Source: Porphyra umbilicalis
Taxonomy: Eukaryota > Rhodophyta > Bangiophyceae > Bangiales > Bangiaceae
NCBI GenBank assembly: GCA_002049455.2
Contig: KV918803.1
Span: 1-64,000, forward strand
Reading direction: 5' to 3'
DNA length: 64,000 nt
Within the stretch, counting starts at the first letter, position 1; each line of letters begins with the position of its first letter. A program made the translations under genes and the position numbers. Below are positions 50,131 to 61,859 of the stretch, one piece after another. The notes under the pieces are model-generated. The model searched no databases and had not been told where the DNA came from. It saw only the letters and a program-made list of their open reading frames with translations.

Positions 50131-51378
50131 CTGACCGAGGGCAACTGGCTGTAGTCGGCCGACGCGCTTGTCGCATCCAAAAAGCTGGAGCGGCTCTGGT
50201 TTGTCGATGGCGGCAGCGCGCCGGGCAACCGCGGCATCGGGGACGCGCGGGCCCGCGAGGGCGTCCTCGCCGCTGCCGTTCCATCGGACGCTGCAGGCGT
50301 CGGAGCCGTGGTGGGCGGGCGCGGCGGGCGCCACGCTGGCGCTTGACGGGGTCCAACGGCGACGGCGAGATGTCATTCGTCGGCCAGGAGGCAGACGGCG
50401 CAGCTCACGAGCGGGGGTGGCTACCACATGCACCCGTGGGCGCCTGTCCCCACGCCAAGGAGGGTGGCGAGCATGCGCGGGATCCTGCCCCTTCCCGGTC
50501 CATTACCTCCAGCACCTGTGGCGGCGGCGACGAGGCCTTCAACCCGGTCGCCCAACATCAAATCTCCCAACGCCGTCGCGTCGGCGACGACGGCCGCGAG
50601 CGGCACCTCAGCCACCCGCACGACCGCATCGGAGTGGCGCTCCGCCGCGCCGGCCGCGTGGCCGGTGCCTCTGTCGCTCGCGGCGGCGGCTGCACCGCGG
50701 TGAGCGCGACAGCAGTGGAGCAGAGGGCTCGCGCGAGCAGTGGCGCCCGGGGGTGGGGGGGGAACGCCGTCCACCAGAGGGCCCCGAAGAGAGGCGGGGG
50801 GGGGGGGCGCCGGGCGGGGTGTCGGGCGGGCCGGGGGGGGGTGTCCGCCGCGCCGCCGCTGCCAAGCAGAGAACGCGCGCCATTGTTGATGGGGGGGTGG
50901 GGCGGCACCGGATGGGCCCGCCGGCCGCGGGGTGTGTACGTGGCCCTGCATGGCGGCGAGCGCCACACGGCGGGGAGGGATGGGCAGGCAGCTGTCGGTT
51001 GCCGCCGTAGTCGGTGCGACTGCCGGGGGGTATTGGAGGCTCGTTCACGACTGGTGACGTTCTGGTGGTGGCACGACGGGAGACGCTCTGGTGGTGAGGT
51101 GCCACTATTCGTAGGCGTCGTCCCTCTCGGCGCGGGGCGAACCTTGGCGCGACCTGCCTGTGTGCACGCCTATTTTTTCCACAAATGCACGCACCTCGCG
51201 ACGCAAGCCACCCCGCCCGCCGCACGCTCGCCCTCCTCTTTGTCACCTGTGTGCTCCCTGCCCGCGTCAATCATGGCCGTCGGTGCGTGGCCGACGTTCG
51301 AGGGCGCCCTCTCTCGCCGCACCCTGCCAGCAACGACAATAGCGTGAAGGTTCTATCGCCACGGGCAAAACTGTTGCA
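50131..51378. other. GC-rich region, coding status unclear
   Basis: Several overlapping open frames on both strands (up to 334 residues on plus) with Arg/Gly/Ala bias. Minus-strand peptide pieces such as DATALGDLMLGDRVEGL (about 50540-50590) look protein-like, but no family is recognised and I cannot choose a strand. Confidence 0.35.
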
Positions 51379-52653
51379 TCAGGATAAGAATGGTGCTCCG
51401 CAGCGCCCGCGCAATGGCATGGGAACACGGCGGCGCCCTAGCAAGGTGCACACACGGGCCACACCCAGGCAAGCCATGAGAGCGGCCACTTCCGCCACAA
51501 TCACATCACGAGTGTCACCGACGGCAAAAACATAGACCGCACAGCGGACGACGTGCCGCTCCACCTGCAACCAGTGCATGTAGGCCCGACGTTCCACCAT
51601 CTTGGGCCAAAAAATGGCCGCCTGGTCGTAAATTGCCACAAGGAAGCAGACTAGGTCGGCGACGTGCGCCTCGTCGACTGTCGGAGCGCCATCGAGAAAC
51701 TGCAAGATTGGCGAGTTCTCTACGCCCATGGCGAAGCTCATCCACTCGGTAGGGTACGGGCGGCGCCCCGACGGTCCCGCAGGAGTTGCCACGATATCAA
51801 TGCCTGTGTAGCTGTGCAGTAGTCGTCGCACGACGAGCACCCGCCACGCCCGACGGCGGAGGCCGGCCAGTACTGCTCTCATAGACGCGCATTGCGCCAC
51901 GCCAGCACTCGAAGAGACGTCGCCGACAGAGAGAAACGCGACTCGTAGGGCCGCGCGGATGTTGAAGAGAACGTCGGGCGTGTCCTCCTCCGCGACGTGG
52001 ACGCCGTGGACGTCAGCACCGTCGACCCATCCGGTGTCGAGGCGGATGCCCCACACGTGTCGCGCCTCTCACGCCGTCACGCCATCGTCATTGCGCATAC
52101 GCACGCATACAAGTGTGCGTCCCAGCTGCTGCGGAGAAAATGGGGAAAGGGTGGCGGCCCAGCAGACGGCACTGTAGGGCGCCGGGGCGGCGAGGTCCAG
52201 CGCTTTGTACGACTTGCTCAAGCTGGTGGCAACGCGAAGGCAAAGGAGAAGAAGCCGGCCCTGTGAGGCCATAGCAGCGTGCAGCACGAGTGGCTCTTCG
52301 AGCAACAGACCATCCCGCCGAACCCCACCCGGAGGGCCCAAATTCGTGCGCCCGAACTCGTTGCACTCGGTCGGCGTCGCCGCGCTGGACAGCACAGCCG
52401 CCGCCGCAGCGGCGTACAGGTCATCGACGGCACAGGCCGTTCGCAAGCTTGTTGACCTGTCCGCAAGCGCCATGCGGTCAGACGCGCACAGATGGTTGAA
52501 CACGAGCTGCAGAAGGTCGTCGGGCAGGTCAGGGAGGGAAGCTGAGCGAGTTGGTGCCGCCTTTGTGCTGGTAGCAGCATGGCGCTGTCCCCCTTGGTTC
52601 TGCCGACCGGCGAATGGCAGGCGAGGGCCACGGCGCATGCCAAAAGGCGCCAT
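51379..52653 (-). CDS. F-box protein, frame interrupted by one TGA
   Basis: F-box proteins recruit substrates to SCF ubiquitin ligases through Skp1. The F-box is at about residues 35-80 from the ATG at 52653 (MAPFGMRRGP): SLPDLPDDLLQLVFNHLCAS, then DRMALADRSTSLRTA, with the usual L-P-x-D-L-L and hydrophobic spacing. The reading frame continues through a conserved-looking region to TLVCVRMRNDDGVTA, meets a TGA at 52069-52071, and goes on in the same frame (EARHVWGIRLDTGW) for another 225 residues to a stop at 51379. The second part has HVADLVCFLVAIYDQAAIFW and looks like a folded domain. Either the gene is newly broken, or a very short intron (a GTATGC donor lies at about 52113, about 45 bases from the far side of the stop) removes it. 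An in-frame ATG at 52800 would add 49 residues. Confidence 0.65.
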
Positions 52654-53810
52654 GCGCCCAGGCAAGCGGGCGAGGCGTCCCGAATAGCGCCGGCAGGGGT
52701 GTGGGTGCCGGCCGTGGGGGAGAGAGGAGGCAGGTCGGCTCACCATTTCCCACGGGCGGGGAAGAAGAGTCGCTGACAGGGTAGTTGGAATGGAAGGCAC
52801 AGCACCGCAGCTGTGAGTGGGGTCGGGGGGGGGGGGATGGGGGAGCGACTGTTCGATGAATGTGCAGAAGCACAGCCGAGAAGCACAGCCCCGACGACCG
52901 AGAACGCAGGACCTCCGAGGGCAACGGGGCTCCGGCGAGGAATAGACCCTCTTTCACATGCCGTCGGATGCACAGATCAAGATGGGAAGCCGTTCCAATT
53001 CAAAGTCTAAATCGTTATTCAATTACACACAATGTCGCACACTCCGTTCCGCAGTTGGCCAGCTGGGGGCAACTGCCTTCGAAGCACACGTATCAGTAGG
53101 GAATGGCGGCCAAGTACCGAATCCAGCAAGCACAGCGCGTCATCCCAGAAACGGTGCATGGGAGCTGGCGGGGCAGTCTGGCTGCTTGCGTACCGGGGGC
53201 AGGCGGACATCACCCGCCGGTGGCCCCGAGGGCGCCCTGAGGGGGGAAAAAGCACCGCGGCCATCTCGGCGTTCCTGCTGGCCCTTCGGCCACGACACCC
53301 CGCCGCGCCGTCGCCATTCCCCTGCCCAGGGAACCCACAACGAGACGGCATGCCGAACAGGACGGCGACAACTGGGGGACGCCATGGCATACCGGATGCA
53401 CGGTCGCAGATTGCACGGAATAACCAGAAAATTACAATAAGGCGCACTCAATTGACCACCCGGTCTAGAGTGTCTCCTTTGTCATTGGTCCACGGGAGAC
53501 GAAAGCCATTTAAAATGAATTTATCACAGTTTACTCTATCCACCAGGCACCCCGGGTCATCCGAGTTCGCGCCGCTCAAACAATCTACTTGGCCACAGAC
53601 CGCGGCCACAGGCGGCAGCCCGCGGCTGGTTCTTGCGCGCTGGCAACATCCCGCCGCTGGTGTGCACCTGCCAGCGACCTCGGCGCACCCTCGTGCAACA
53701 TCGCGTTCTTTGCGCATAGCCTTGGCCCTCTTCGGCGTGTCGACCCTGTCGTTGCCTCCTTCGTCGCCACCGCCTCTCTCCTTTCTTTGCCCCCCTCCTG
53801 TTTTCGCACT
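52654..53810. other. Divergent upstream region of the F-box and zinc-finger genes
   Basis: The two genes face away from each other across this interval, so it should hold both promoters. It is CT/GA-mixed with overlapping open frames but no motif. Confidence 0.35.
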
Positions 53811-54791
53811 ATGGCGGCCGACCCCCCCCCCCCGCCCCTCCCCGGAGGCCCGCCCCCGTTCGTCTCTGGAACCTCGGGCTTGCGCCAGTGCACTGTCTGC
53901 AGGATGACTCTGACGGGGATCACGAGCTGGGAGCAGCACGTGAGCGGCAAACGCCATCAATGTACGCTTGCTGCTGCCGCCAATACGGCACCGGCGGAGA
54001 GTCCCGCAGTGCGTTGGTCGTGCCCTTCGTGCGGCATCCACATCGACGCGCCGTCGAGTCTGCTGATGCACGTGGCGGGCGAGCGCCATCGCCGCGCCAC
54101 TGACCTGCTTCGCCACGGCGGTCGCCTGGGGGACGTTGGCCGCGTGGTCCCTCGCCTGCGTGCCGCCATGGCGGCGGTGCATCGCACAGGGGACGACGAC
54201 GCTCAGTTTGGGCGCCTTCTTCGGCAAGCGCGCATTGACGCTGGTGAGGACATCTCTAGCGACGAAGACAGCTCGGGCGATGACAGCTCGGACAACGAGT
54301 CGGGCGTACATGCGGGCAACGGCAACGACAACAAAGTCGCGGCGGATGATGGCTCCCGTGCTGCCGATTCGGCTGCCCCCGCCATTGCTAGTGATGCTGC
54401 CTTTAAGGCCCCCGATGGCGGTTGACGTGCCGGTCGCAAGCGCCGTCGCAACGACGGTGGCGGTCCCGCCAACGCACGGCACAACCCGAGTGCCAGGGAT
54501 GCAGCCGTGGCGCGCGGCGACGAGGCGATCGGACGTATGGGGGGCGGCAACGGCTGGCACCAGGACTGTGGTGTCAGCCGTGACGGCAGCGTGTAGACGA
54601 GCCGCAACGGTGGTGCTGTGTCGCCAGGGGCGAGCCGTTCGCCCGCCCGCAAGATGGTGCTCGTGCCAGCGGGGGCTGTCCTTTACATGGCGTGTCCCCG
54701 GTGCGAGTGCTTATACAAGACGGCGACGGACTTTGAGGAGCACGCGTGCCTCCCGCCGTCCAGCAAGGGGAAGTCGCAGGCCGGCCGCTAG
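53811..54791 (+). CDS. C2H2 (U1/matrin-like) zinc-finger protein, frame with two internal stops
   Basis: The start at 53811 (MAADPPPPPLPGGPPPF) leads into two zinc fingers: CTVCRMTLTGITSWEQHVSG plus KRH, and CPSCGIHIDAPSSLLMHVAG plus ERH. Both have the long His-x5-His spacing of U1-C/matrin-type fingers, which bind RNA or dsRNA-like structures in splicing proteins. An acidic Ser/Asp-rich stretch follows (ISSDEDSSGDDSSDNE). The frame meets TGA at 54423-54425 and TAG at 54594-54596, yet between and after them it stays protein-like (RAGRKRRRND, a basic patch; then YMACPRCECLYKTATDFEEH, a third finger-like unit) until TAG at 54789-54791. A 3' intron near 54420-54600 or decay of the gene would both explain this. 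Ending at 54425 gives 204 residues. Confidence 0.65.
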
Positions 54792-54999
54792 ATGGCGCTG
54801 CGCGCCGTGCTGTGTTCGTGTACAATGCCCATCGAACAGTGTGTGGGCATGAGAAGTGGAGTTGTGCACCTGCGGGCCGTTCTGCGTTTGACTCTCATTT
54901 CGTTGCAGGAGTGTCCTTTTTTGTGTGTGTGCCGTGACCTCTACCACGGGGTGAACATTTGTTTCTTCACCCGCCCTCCGTCATTAACAATGCTCCCTA

Positions 55000-57010
55000 G
55001 CATCTCCTCGCGCCAAGACTTACGGTCGTGAAACGCACAACCAGCTTTCCCCAACGATTGGGTCTCCCGACCACCGACGAACCGACCAACATGTCGGCCG
55101 CCTTGTGCGTCGCCCCCGCGGTTTCCGCAATGGCAGTGAAAAGTGCGTCGATTTCTGTCGCCAGCACGACGCCGGCGATCCGCGTCTCCTCCCGCAACGT
55201 CGCCCATAACGAGCAGCACGCGGACGGCGTCAACGCCGACGATGTGTGCAACACGACGGGGACCTTGTACGTCGCCGCCGCAGACGCCACGACGGCAGCG
55301 ACATGTGCGTCTCCCTCTGCGGCACGGACGACGCCGGCGATAATAACGCCGCCCTCAGCCACGTCGCCAACAACGAGCAGCACGCGGACGGTCTCAAACC
55401 CGACGAGGAGCGCAACACGACGCCGGCGACAACCGAGACCATGCCGGCCACGTCGCCCACAATGAGCAGCACGCGGACGGCGTCAACGCCGACGACGGGT
55501 GCAACACGTCGGGGACCTTGTACGTCGCCGCCGCGGACGCCAGGAAGGCAGCGACAGGACCGTTTCCCTCTGCCGCAGGCACGACGCTGGCGACAATCAC
55601 GCCTCCCTGAGCCACGTCGCCAACAACGAGCAGCACGCGGACGGTCGCAACCTCGACGAGGAGCGCAACACGACACCGGCGACAACCGAGTTCACGCCGG
55701 CCACGTCGCCCACAATGAGCAGCACGCGGACGGCGTCAACGCCGACGACGTGTGTAACACGTCGGGGACCTTGTACGTCGCCGCCGCGGACGCCACGAAA
55801 GCAGCGACATGACCGTCTCCCTCTGCGGCACGCACGACGCCGGCGACAATCACGCCGCCCTCAGCCACGTCGCCAACAACGAGCAGCACGCGGACGGTCT
55901 CAAACCCGACGAGGAGCGCAACACGACGCCGGCGACAACCGAGTCCACGCCGGCCACGTCGCCCACAATGAGCAGCACGCGGACGGCGTCAACGCCGACG
56001 ACGTGTTCAACACGTCGGGGACCTTGTACGTCGCCGCCGCGGACGCCACGACGGTAGCGACATGTGCGTCTCCCTCTGCGGCACGCACGACGCCGGCGAC
56101 AATCACACCGCCCCCAGCCACGTCGCCAACAACGAGCAGCACGCGGACGGTCTCAACCCCGACGAGGAGCGCAACACGACGCCGGCGACAACCGAGTCCA
56201 CGCCAGCCACGTCGCCCACAACGAGGAGCATGCGGACGGCGTTGAGGTAGTCTCGGACTGCCACACGACACCGACGTGGAGCGCAAGCTGTCGATCGCCT
56301 CGAGCGACGCCGCCCCGCCTGCAGCGACGGTAGCGACAACAGCGTTGCCCTTGTCGGCGCGCACGACCGAGGCGACGACCGTATCGGCATCTACGACGTC
56401 ACAGACCTCGAGCACGACGTGGTCGGACGCGGCAGCGACGGCATCGGCGTCCGCGACGTAGCCAACAACGAGCACGACGCAGTCGGCCACGACGCCAACG
56501 AGATACGCAAGCCAGTGGTGGCCTAGAGCGTCGCCGCCGCGCCTACCACGATGGCGGCGACGACTGCTTCACCCCTCTCGGCGCGCTCGACCGCAATGGG
56601 GACGGCATCGGCGTCCGCCACGTCGCGAAGCAAGAGCGCAACGTGTTGGACCACGACGGCGCCGACGAAAAGCGCACACAGGCGGTCGCCTTGTTCGTCG
56701 CCGCCGTCGTCGGCTCTACTGTGGCGACTATGACGTCGCACTTCTCCACGCGCGCAGCGTGGTCGGCCAGGGCGCCGCCGTGGAGCGCACGCCGTCGGTT
56801 GCCTTGAGCGAAGCCGCCCCGCCTGCAACGACAGCGGCGACAACGGTTGCCCGCCTCGGCGCGCACAATCGCGGCGGCAACGGCATCAGCATCGGTGACG
56901 TTGCCAACCACAAGCACAACGTGGTCGGACGCGTCGTCGTCGAGGAACGCACGCGGTAGGTTGCCTCAAGCGACGCCGCCACGTTCGCTGCGACGGCGGT
57001 GACAACTGCG
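55000..57010. repeat. 253-bp tandem array with diverged flanking units
   Basis: The string GAGCAGCACGCGGACGGCGTC recurs (as AGCAGCACGCGGACGGCG) near 55211, 55464, 55717 and 55970, and as a variant at 56223: steps of exactly 253 bp. Each unit contains two related sub-units (GTCGCCAACAACGAGCAG and GTCGCCCACAATGAGCAG). From 56300 to 57010 there are more diverged relatives. As 253 is one more than a multiple of three, each unit shifts the frame, yet frames are open for 150-250 codons on both strands. On plus the peptides repeat HVAHNEQHADGVNADDVCN; on minus VRVLLVVGDVAGG. Confidence 0.85.
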
Positions 57011-57964
57011 TCGCACTCCGCGGCGTAATGGGGACCGGGGACAGCCTCGTTAGCTCTTGTCGTCGTGTTTGTCAGTGGAGGCGACCGCGACGGCAGTGGC
57101 GACGGTTGCGGCGTGCACGGCAGAGAGCGCGAACAGAGTAGCCATGACGGACAGCGGGCGTTTCCAATGGAAGAGTGTGGCGGCGGGGCTTCTTCGGGCA
57201 CCGTCGCATTCGTGTCAGCCATTCCGGCGCCGGACGCAGCGACATGCGCGAGGACCACCTTCACGATGAAGGCACGTCCTTCGTCCCCACGCACATCTCC
57301 ATGTGGAAGCCAGCACGGAATTGCTGAACCATGATCAGAAATGAAGAACTTGTTTTCTGTCGCATGATCGACTGCAGTAACACTTCTTCTCAAGATCTTA
57401 TGAAATTGTTCAGCGCTTGGTTCGGTCGATCTCTCATCACCAAAGGGCAGGCAAAGAATACGTGCTGCCACAAGTTGCATGTCTGCAGTTCAGACGGGTC
57501 GCAAGAAGCCCAGAAAAGCCGTGCTCCCCTCATTTTCCGCCACATTCATATGGCCCACGTCATGGAGACGAACGGCATCCTGTACGTCTTTAGAAGGGCT
57601 CGAGTATCACTTTCACAAGAGGCGTCTGCTGCTTGCCCGCGCCCGCGAATGACCGTTGATCTTTCTCGCAGTGCGCGTGTCACAACTGTCGCGGTTCTCC
57701 GTCCGGCTGGCCGTAGTGCGTCCTGCGTTGCGCGCACTGCGCTCGCCACGCTCATGCTCCGGCAAGTCGGGCCATTCCGTGACTGCGCTGCACCGTTCAA
57801 TTGCATGACTCGAGGACTTCTGTTTTCCTATCGGTGGCGGGATGCCAAATGATGCCTGAAACAGCACGTCAAGAGGAGCGATCGTCGAAACCGCTTTATG
57901 AGAACAGCGTACCCCAGGTCCGAGCCAAATTTTCTTCGCCAAACGGCAGTCTGCGAGATTGCAA
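57011..57964. other. Region with unassigned open frames
   Basis: A 173-codon plus frame (57331-57852) and shorter minus frames overlap. None shows a family motif, so none is annotated as a gene. Confidence 0.35.
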
Positions 57965-58621
57965 TCAAGGTGAAGGGGCACTAACGAGAGGCTGAGAACG
58001 GACATTGGATGACGGGGCACGATGATTGGCTGAGGGGACAAACTTTCTCAATACGACAGCGCCCGTCGTCGCAGTGCCCGTCCCCGCCGTCTCCGTCGTC
58101 GACGTGCCCGTCCCCGCCGTGCCCGTCCCCGCCGTTTCCGTCGTCGACGTGCCCGTCCCCGCCGTGTCCGTCGTCGACGTGCCCGTCCCATCCGTGCCCG
58201 TCTCCGCCGTGTCCGTGCCATCCGCGCCCGTCCCTCCCGTGGCCGTCCCATCCGTGGCCGTCCCATCCGTGCCTGGCCTCGCCGTGTCCGCCGTCGACGC
58301 ACCCGTCGCCGACGTGCCTGTCGTCGACGTGCCCGTCGCCGCTGTGCCTGTCGTCGACGTGCCCGTCGCCGCCATGCCCGTCGTCGACAAGCCCGTCGCC
58401 TCCATGCCCGTCGTCGACGTGCCCCTCCCCGCCGCGCAAGTCTCCGCCGTCCTCGGCGCCGCCGTGCTCGGCAGGCCTGCCGCCATCAGGTCGGTGCGAT
58501 CCTTGCCGCCCTCGTAACTGCCGTGCAGATCCCTGCGGCGACCATCCACGGCGTTGCGTCCTGCGCTGGCTTGTATGTTGCTAACCTCATCTTCAACGTC
58601 CCTTGAGTCTTTGGTCATCAC
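57965..58621 (-). CDS. Thr/Gly/Ala-rich repetitive protein, hypothetical
   Basis: A 218-residue minus-strand frame. The first 60 residues are ordinary in composition (MMTKDSRDVEDEVSNIQASA and onward, with RRRDLHGSYEGGKDRTDL), and the last 30 also (VVLRKFVPSANHRAPSSN). Between them runs a repeat of eight residues or so of the form TGTSTTGTAA or TDGTATGG. The repeat comes from the 24-bp minisatellite; since 24 is a multiple of three, every frame through it is repetitive, including Pro/Cys/Ser-rich and Val/Pro-rich ones on plus. The non-repeat ends make this frame the best candidate. There is no signal peptide. It may still be chance. Confidence 0.35.
   Translation of the reverse strand: MMTKDSRDVEDEVSNIQASAGRNAVDGRRRDLHGSYEGGKDRTDLMAAGLPSTAAPRTAETCAAGRGTSTTGMEATGLSTTGMAATGTSTTGTAATGTSTTGTSATGASTADTARPGTDGTATDGTATGGTGADGTDTAETGTDGTGTSTTDTAGTGTSTTETAGTGTAGTGTSTTETAGTGTATTGAVVLRKFVPSANHRAPSSNVRSQPLVSAPSP
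58055..58440. repeat. 24-bp minisatellite with GTCGAC sites
   Basis: Units of the form GTCGTCGACGTGCCCGTCCC with variations, about 15 copies. The hexamer GTCGAC returns in many units. Middle units (58180-58270) are more varied, built on CCGTCCCATCCGTG. Confidence 0.85.
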
Positions 58622-58902
58622 CCCGGACGCGACTGTTCTGCTCTCTCTTTGTAACGTCCGTATCTTGCGGCAGACTTAGCATACGCGAGAGAAGGCTGCT
58701 TTCGTTGTGTGTCTCTCGTTTTTGTCAGGTGGGGACGTTTGTCGGTACGAGAAGGAGGTTCGCTTCAAGTACGACCTGAACCTGACTGTTCTTTGTTCCC
58801 CCATTGAGTGACCCACTGACGCTGCTTTGAGTTTCTGGCCTCAGAGTCATGTATGCAGTGGTGGAGGTGAAGTATGCCGTTTGAGGAGGGTGTGGCCGCA
58901 TC

Positions 58903-59088
58903 TTGAAGTCTATTGGCGTCAGCAAGACGCAAATCTATGGATGGGTGCGGGACGCCAGGGCGCAGCATGCCAGCCTGCAGGCGACGACAGCGCGGATACG
59001 ACTGAGACCGCGCCTGCGCAATTCGGATAATACGGGGCAATCGGGGAGCGACAGCATCATTGCCCAACGTCGGTCAGCGAGCGACTAA
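58903..59088 (+). pseudogene. Helix-turn-helix fragment, possibly from a transposase
   Basis: The peptide starting MKSIGVSKTQIYGWVRDARA has the shape of a helix-turn-helix (I-G-V-S as the turn, then T-Q-I-Y-x-W-V as the recognition helix), as in the front of Tc1/IS630-type transposases. Nothing that follows looks like a DDE domain. The match is short. Confidence 0.25.
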
Positions 59089-61556
59089 AGAAGCAACGCA
59101 CGTGCTTCCAACTGCACCGTTCGGGAGACCGAAGAGAGCCCCCCAAACGATTGAGTGTGTGTCTCGCCGGTGCGGAGTATTACTTGCTTCAAACCATGTG
59201 GTTTTGTCCCACGTTGTCAAGACCAGTGTAAAAAAACTTTCACAACGACGACGTGCTCGGCGGCAGCCACTGAACTCCATGTGCTGGTACTACCTGCCCT
59301 CTACGCGACCCTCCAAAGCGACGGCTTCGACACTGACGAGAGTCGCGACACGCGCGTGTTGCTGGTGTCGGCGGTTCCTGCCGCTGCCAGCGCGCCGTTG
59401 GCCGCCGACGCCGGGCTGGGTCGGCCGGGGGAGGTCAGCACCCCCCGGCCAAGCCGGGCGTTCGGTGCCAGGGCGCCACCGGCACCGCCCTGTCATTGTG
59501 TCGTCTTTGCGAATCTCTTGATTGTTGTCCTGCCGGCCGTCACACCCACGGCCCACCGCGACAGGCAATACGCCAGACACCGTGGGCGCGCGCGCTTGAG
59601 GACTCTCGTGTCACGTTGCCGCTGGCACCCTACGCGACGGCATCTCCGACCACTCTTCCTCTCCTGCATTCACTGACCCATTTGTCGGCGACGCCGCTGT
59701 TAATGGTCTGCGATCGAGCACTGCTGTGGCCGCGCCGAGAGCGAGCGACGGGAGCACCCTGTCCGAGTCCGGCCGCGCTGCGTCTGCCGCGCCGACGCCG
59801 ACGTCGGCGCTGCTTTAGATTCCGCGAAGGACCGCGCCTGTGCAATCTATCTTTTTGCCTGTGTTGACGAGGCGACAAACAGTCGCGGCCGGGCAGAAAA
59901 AAGACAACTGGACACCGTATTCTTTTGCATATCAAAAACGCAAAAGGCACAGAGAGAGGCACAGAAGCCAAGCGGGAGCAGCACATCTAACCCACGGATC
60001 AACAACAGCAAAGAGGGCGTCGCGCCGATCATCGCGGCTGCAACGTCATGGACGAGGTGCCACAGATTCCGGCATCACCGCCGTCTTCGCGCGCGGCGCG
60101 GTCGTCGGCCTCGCCGTTCATGACGCCACAGACCGGCGGCTGGCAGCCACGTCACCTACCGTCTGACAAGTCGCCCTCACTGGCTCCCAGCGCATCCACA
60201 CTGACCGCCCACGCCGCCGTGAATGCACGCAGTCCGTCTGATGCGCCGTCCGTCTCACCATCGCCCACGATTCAGGGGCGCGCACAAAACACCGCCTTTT
60301 CTGCCGCCCCGTCTTGGAGAGGGAAAACAGGACGCAAACAAGCAAGAACAATGCGACAGGCACATAAAATGAGACCCGTGCAGGCACGATGCGCGTCAGG
60401 TGTGTGCGCGTGGTCCGCCATCGACAGTGATGAATAAACAGTCGCAGTGACGGGCACGCTTCAGGCTGCCCGTGCGAGTTGAGACAAGCGGCTCACAGAG
60501 AACGAAAAGAAACTTACCGGTGTGAGGACAAGGGACAAGCGTCGCAGTGCATCGTGCTGCAGGGGGAGAGCCTGTGAATACCATGACGGCGGTAAGGATG
60601 ACGACGACGGCATGCACGATGGATCGTCGTGGGCGACCGCGACGCCCCCCCCCCTCCAGAACGTCCCGAAACGAACCGTTGAATCCGGCACCCCTCTCCA
60701 AGTACCAAGAAAGGTACCCTTTCACGAGGGCCCTCCAGGTCCAGGTCATTTTCGGGAGATCGCTCTGTCCGGCAAAAAACGTGGTCCACTTCATCAAATG
60801 TTCTCCATGATGCGTGGATTGGGCCGGCACGTCGATCGAAAAAGACGATCTTTGCGCTTTCGCAGAAGCTCACGTCAATTCAGGGCCCCAGATTCGCAGA
60901 CCCAAGCCTTGGGAAGCGCCCGTGTCGCCGCAAGTGCACAATCTCACGAGCGAGTACTCGCAATGCAGAACACGTCTTGCAAGTGCACAGTCGATGATGT
61001 TCATTCAGAGGCGTGTGGCTGCGCTGCTCGGCACCGTGCGGCTCACCGCGCCGTCCGATGCAAGGTGCGTAACGTCCGCGACTGCATATCTGCCACTCGT
61101 GGTGTCAAAGCGGGGATACCTGCCTGACCTCGCACGCGGTCGACTGCAGTGCGCCATGCCTACGCACTTATAATACAGTTACAAGAACGCCCGTCATCGG
61201 CATTCGCGACGGCGACATGGACGTACGCGGCGACTACCGATCCATCAAGTGCACGCGATTCGCGTTCACGTTGGGCACAATTACCAATGGCACTCGGACG
61301 TGGCGTCCGGCTGCTGGCTGGGAGCTCGGGCTGGCTGCGCCGACGGGTGCGCCGCAGCGGAGGCCTACGTGGAGCGCCTGAGTGGGGCCGGACCACCAGC
61401 TGGTAGGGGCACCGCCTGCGTACGGCATTTGTAGCATGCAGAGCGAGCGCGTCGCTGCCACCGACTCCGGGGACAGGCCGTACTGCAAAGTCGACACCAC
61501 TCTTGAAACGCCGTGGTCGAGTGATCGACGATCGTCGGGACAGACGGGTACGATAT
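59089..61556. other. Region without a recognised gene
   Basis: Open frames of up to 201 residues on plus and 144 on minus overlap. The plus frame 60048-60437 (starting MDEVPQIPASPPSS, Ser/Pro-rich) and the minus frame 60514-60873 (MSFCESAKIVFFDRRAG) read like protein in part, but I assign no function. Confidence 0.35.
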
Positions 61557-61859
61557 TTATTGAGCAAGAATCGATGCGATCACAACGTCCACCCGATCAA
61601 ATTGTCCGATAATTTGGCGCAGTGTGAGCATGCTGGCAGCCGTGGCCTGCATATAATGCGGCTGGTCGAGTAGTTCTGGTCGAACGTCGACCAAGTTGCG
61701 AATAATCGTCTTCAAGTCATTGAAGACGCCCTCGATGGGCTGCAGGTCGGGACTGTACATCGGCAATTGCAAGAACGGCACGCCGTTGTTTCCGAGGAAG
61801 GTGTCACCGGCGGCGTCGTGGATGAGAGCGTTGTCCATCAGAGCATAACCAGCAATGTC
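61557..61859 (-). pseudogene. C-terminal fragment of a Tc1/IS630-type DDE transposase
   Basis: The frame contains YALMDNALIHDAAGDTF, with the second catalytic Asp, and LQLPMYSPDLQPIEGVFNDL, with the catalytic Glu in the YSPxLxPIE motif. It then ends after helices typical of the C-terminus. The first Asp and the whole DNA-binding front are missing: the frame is lost to the right of about 61860, where element-end-like sequence (ACGTGTCT motifs) begins. It is a remnant of a plain DNA transposon and differs from the gene at 44.4 kb. Confidence 0.75.

Noticed and set aside
52069-52071. Selenocysteine at the F-box TGA
   Set aside because: No recognisable SECIS element was seen and the flanking residues do not resemble a selenoprotein redox motif.
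60514-60873. Minus frame starting MSFCESAKIVFFDRRAG as a transposase front
   Set aside because: It reads like protein for about 60 residues but shows no helix-turn-helix or catalytic motif that I can defend.
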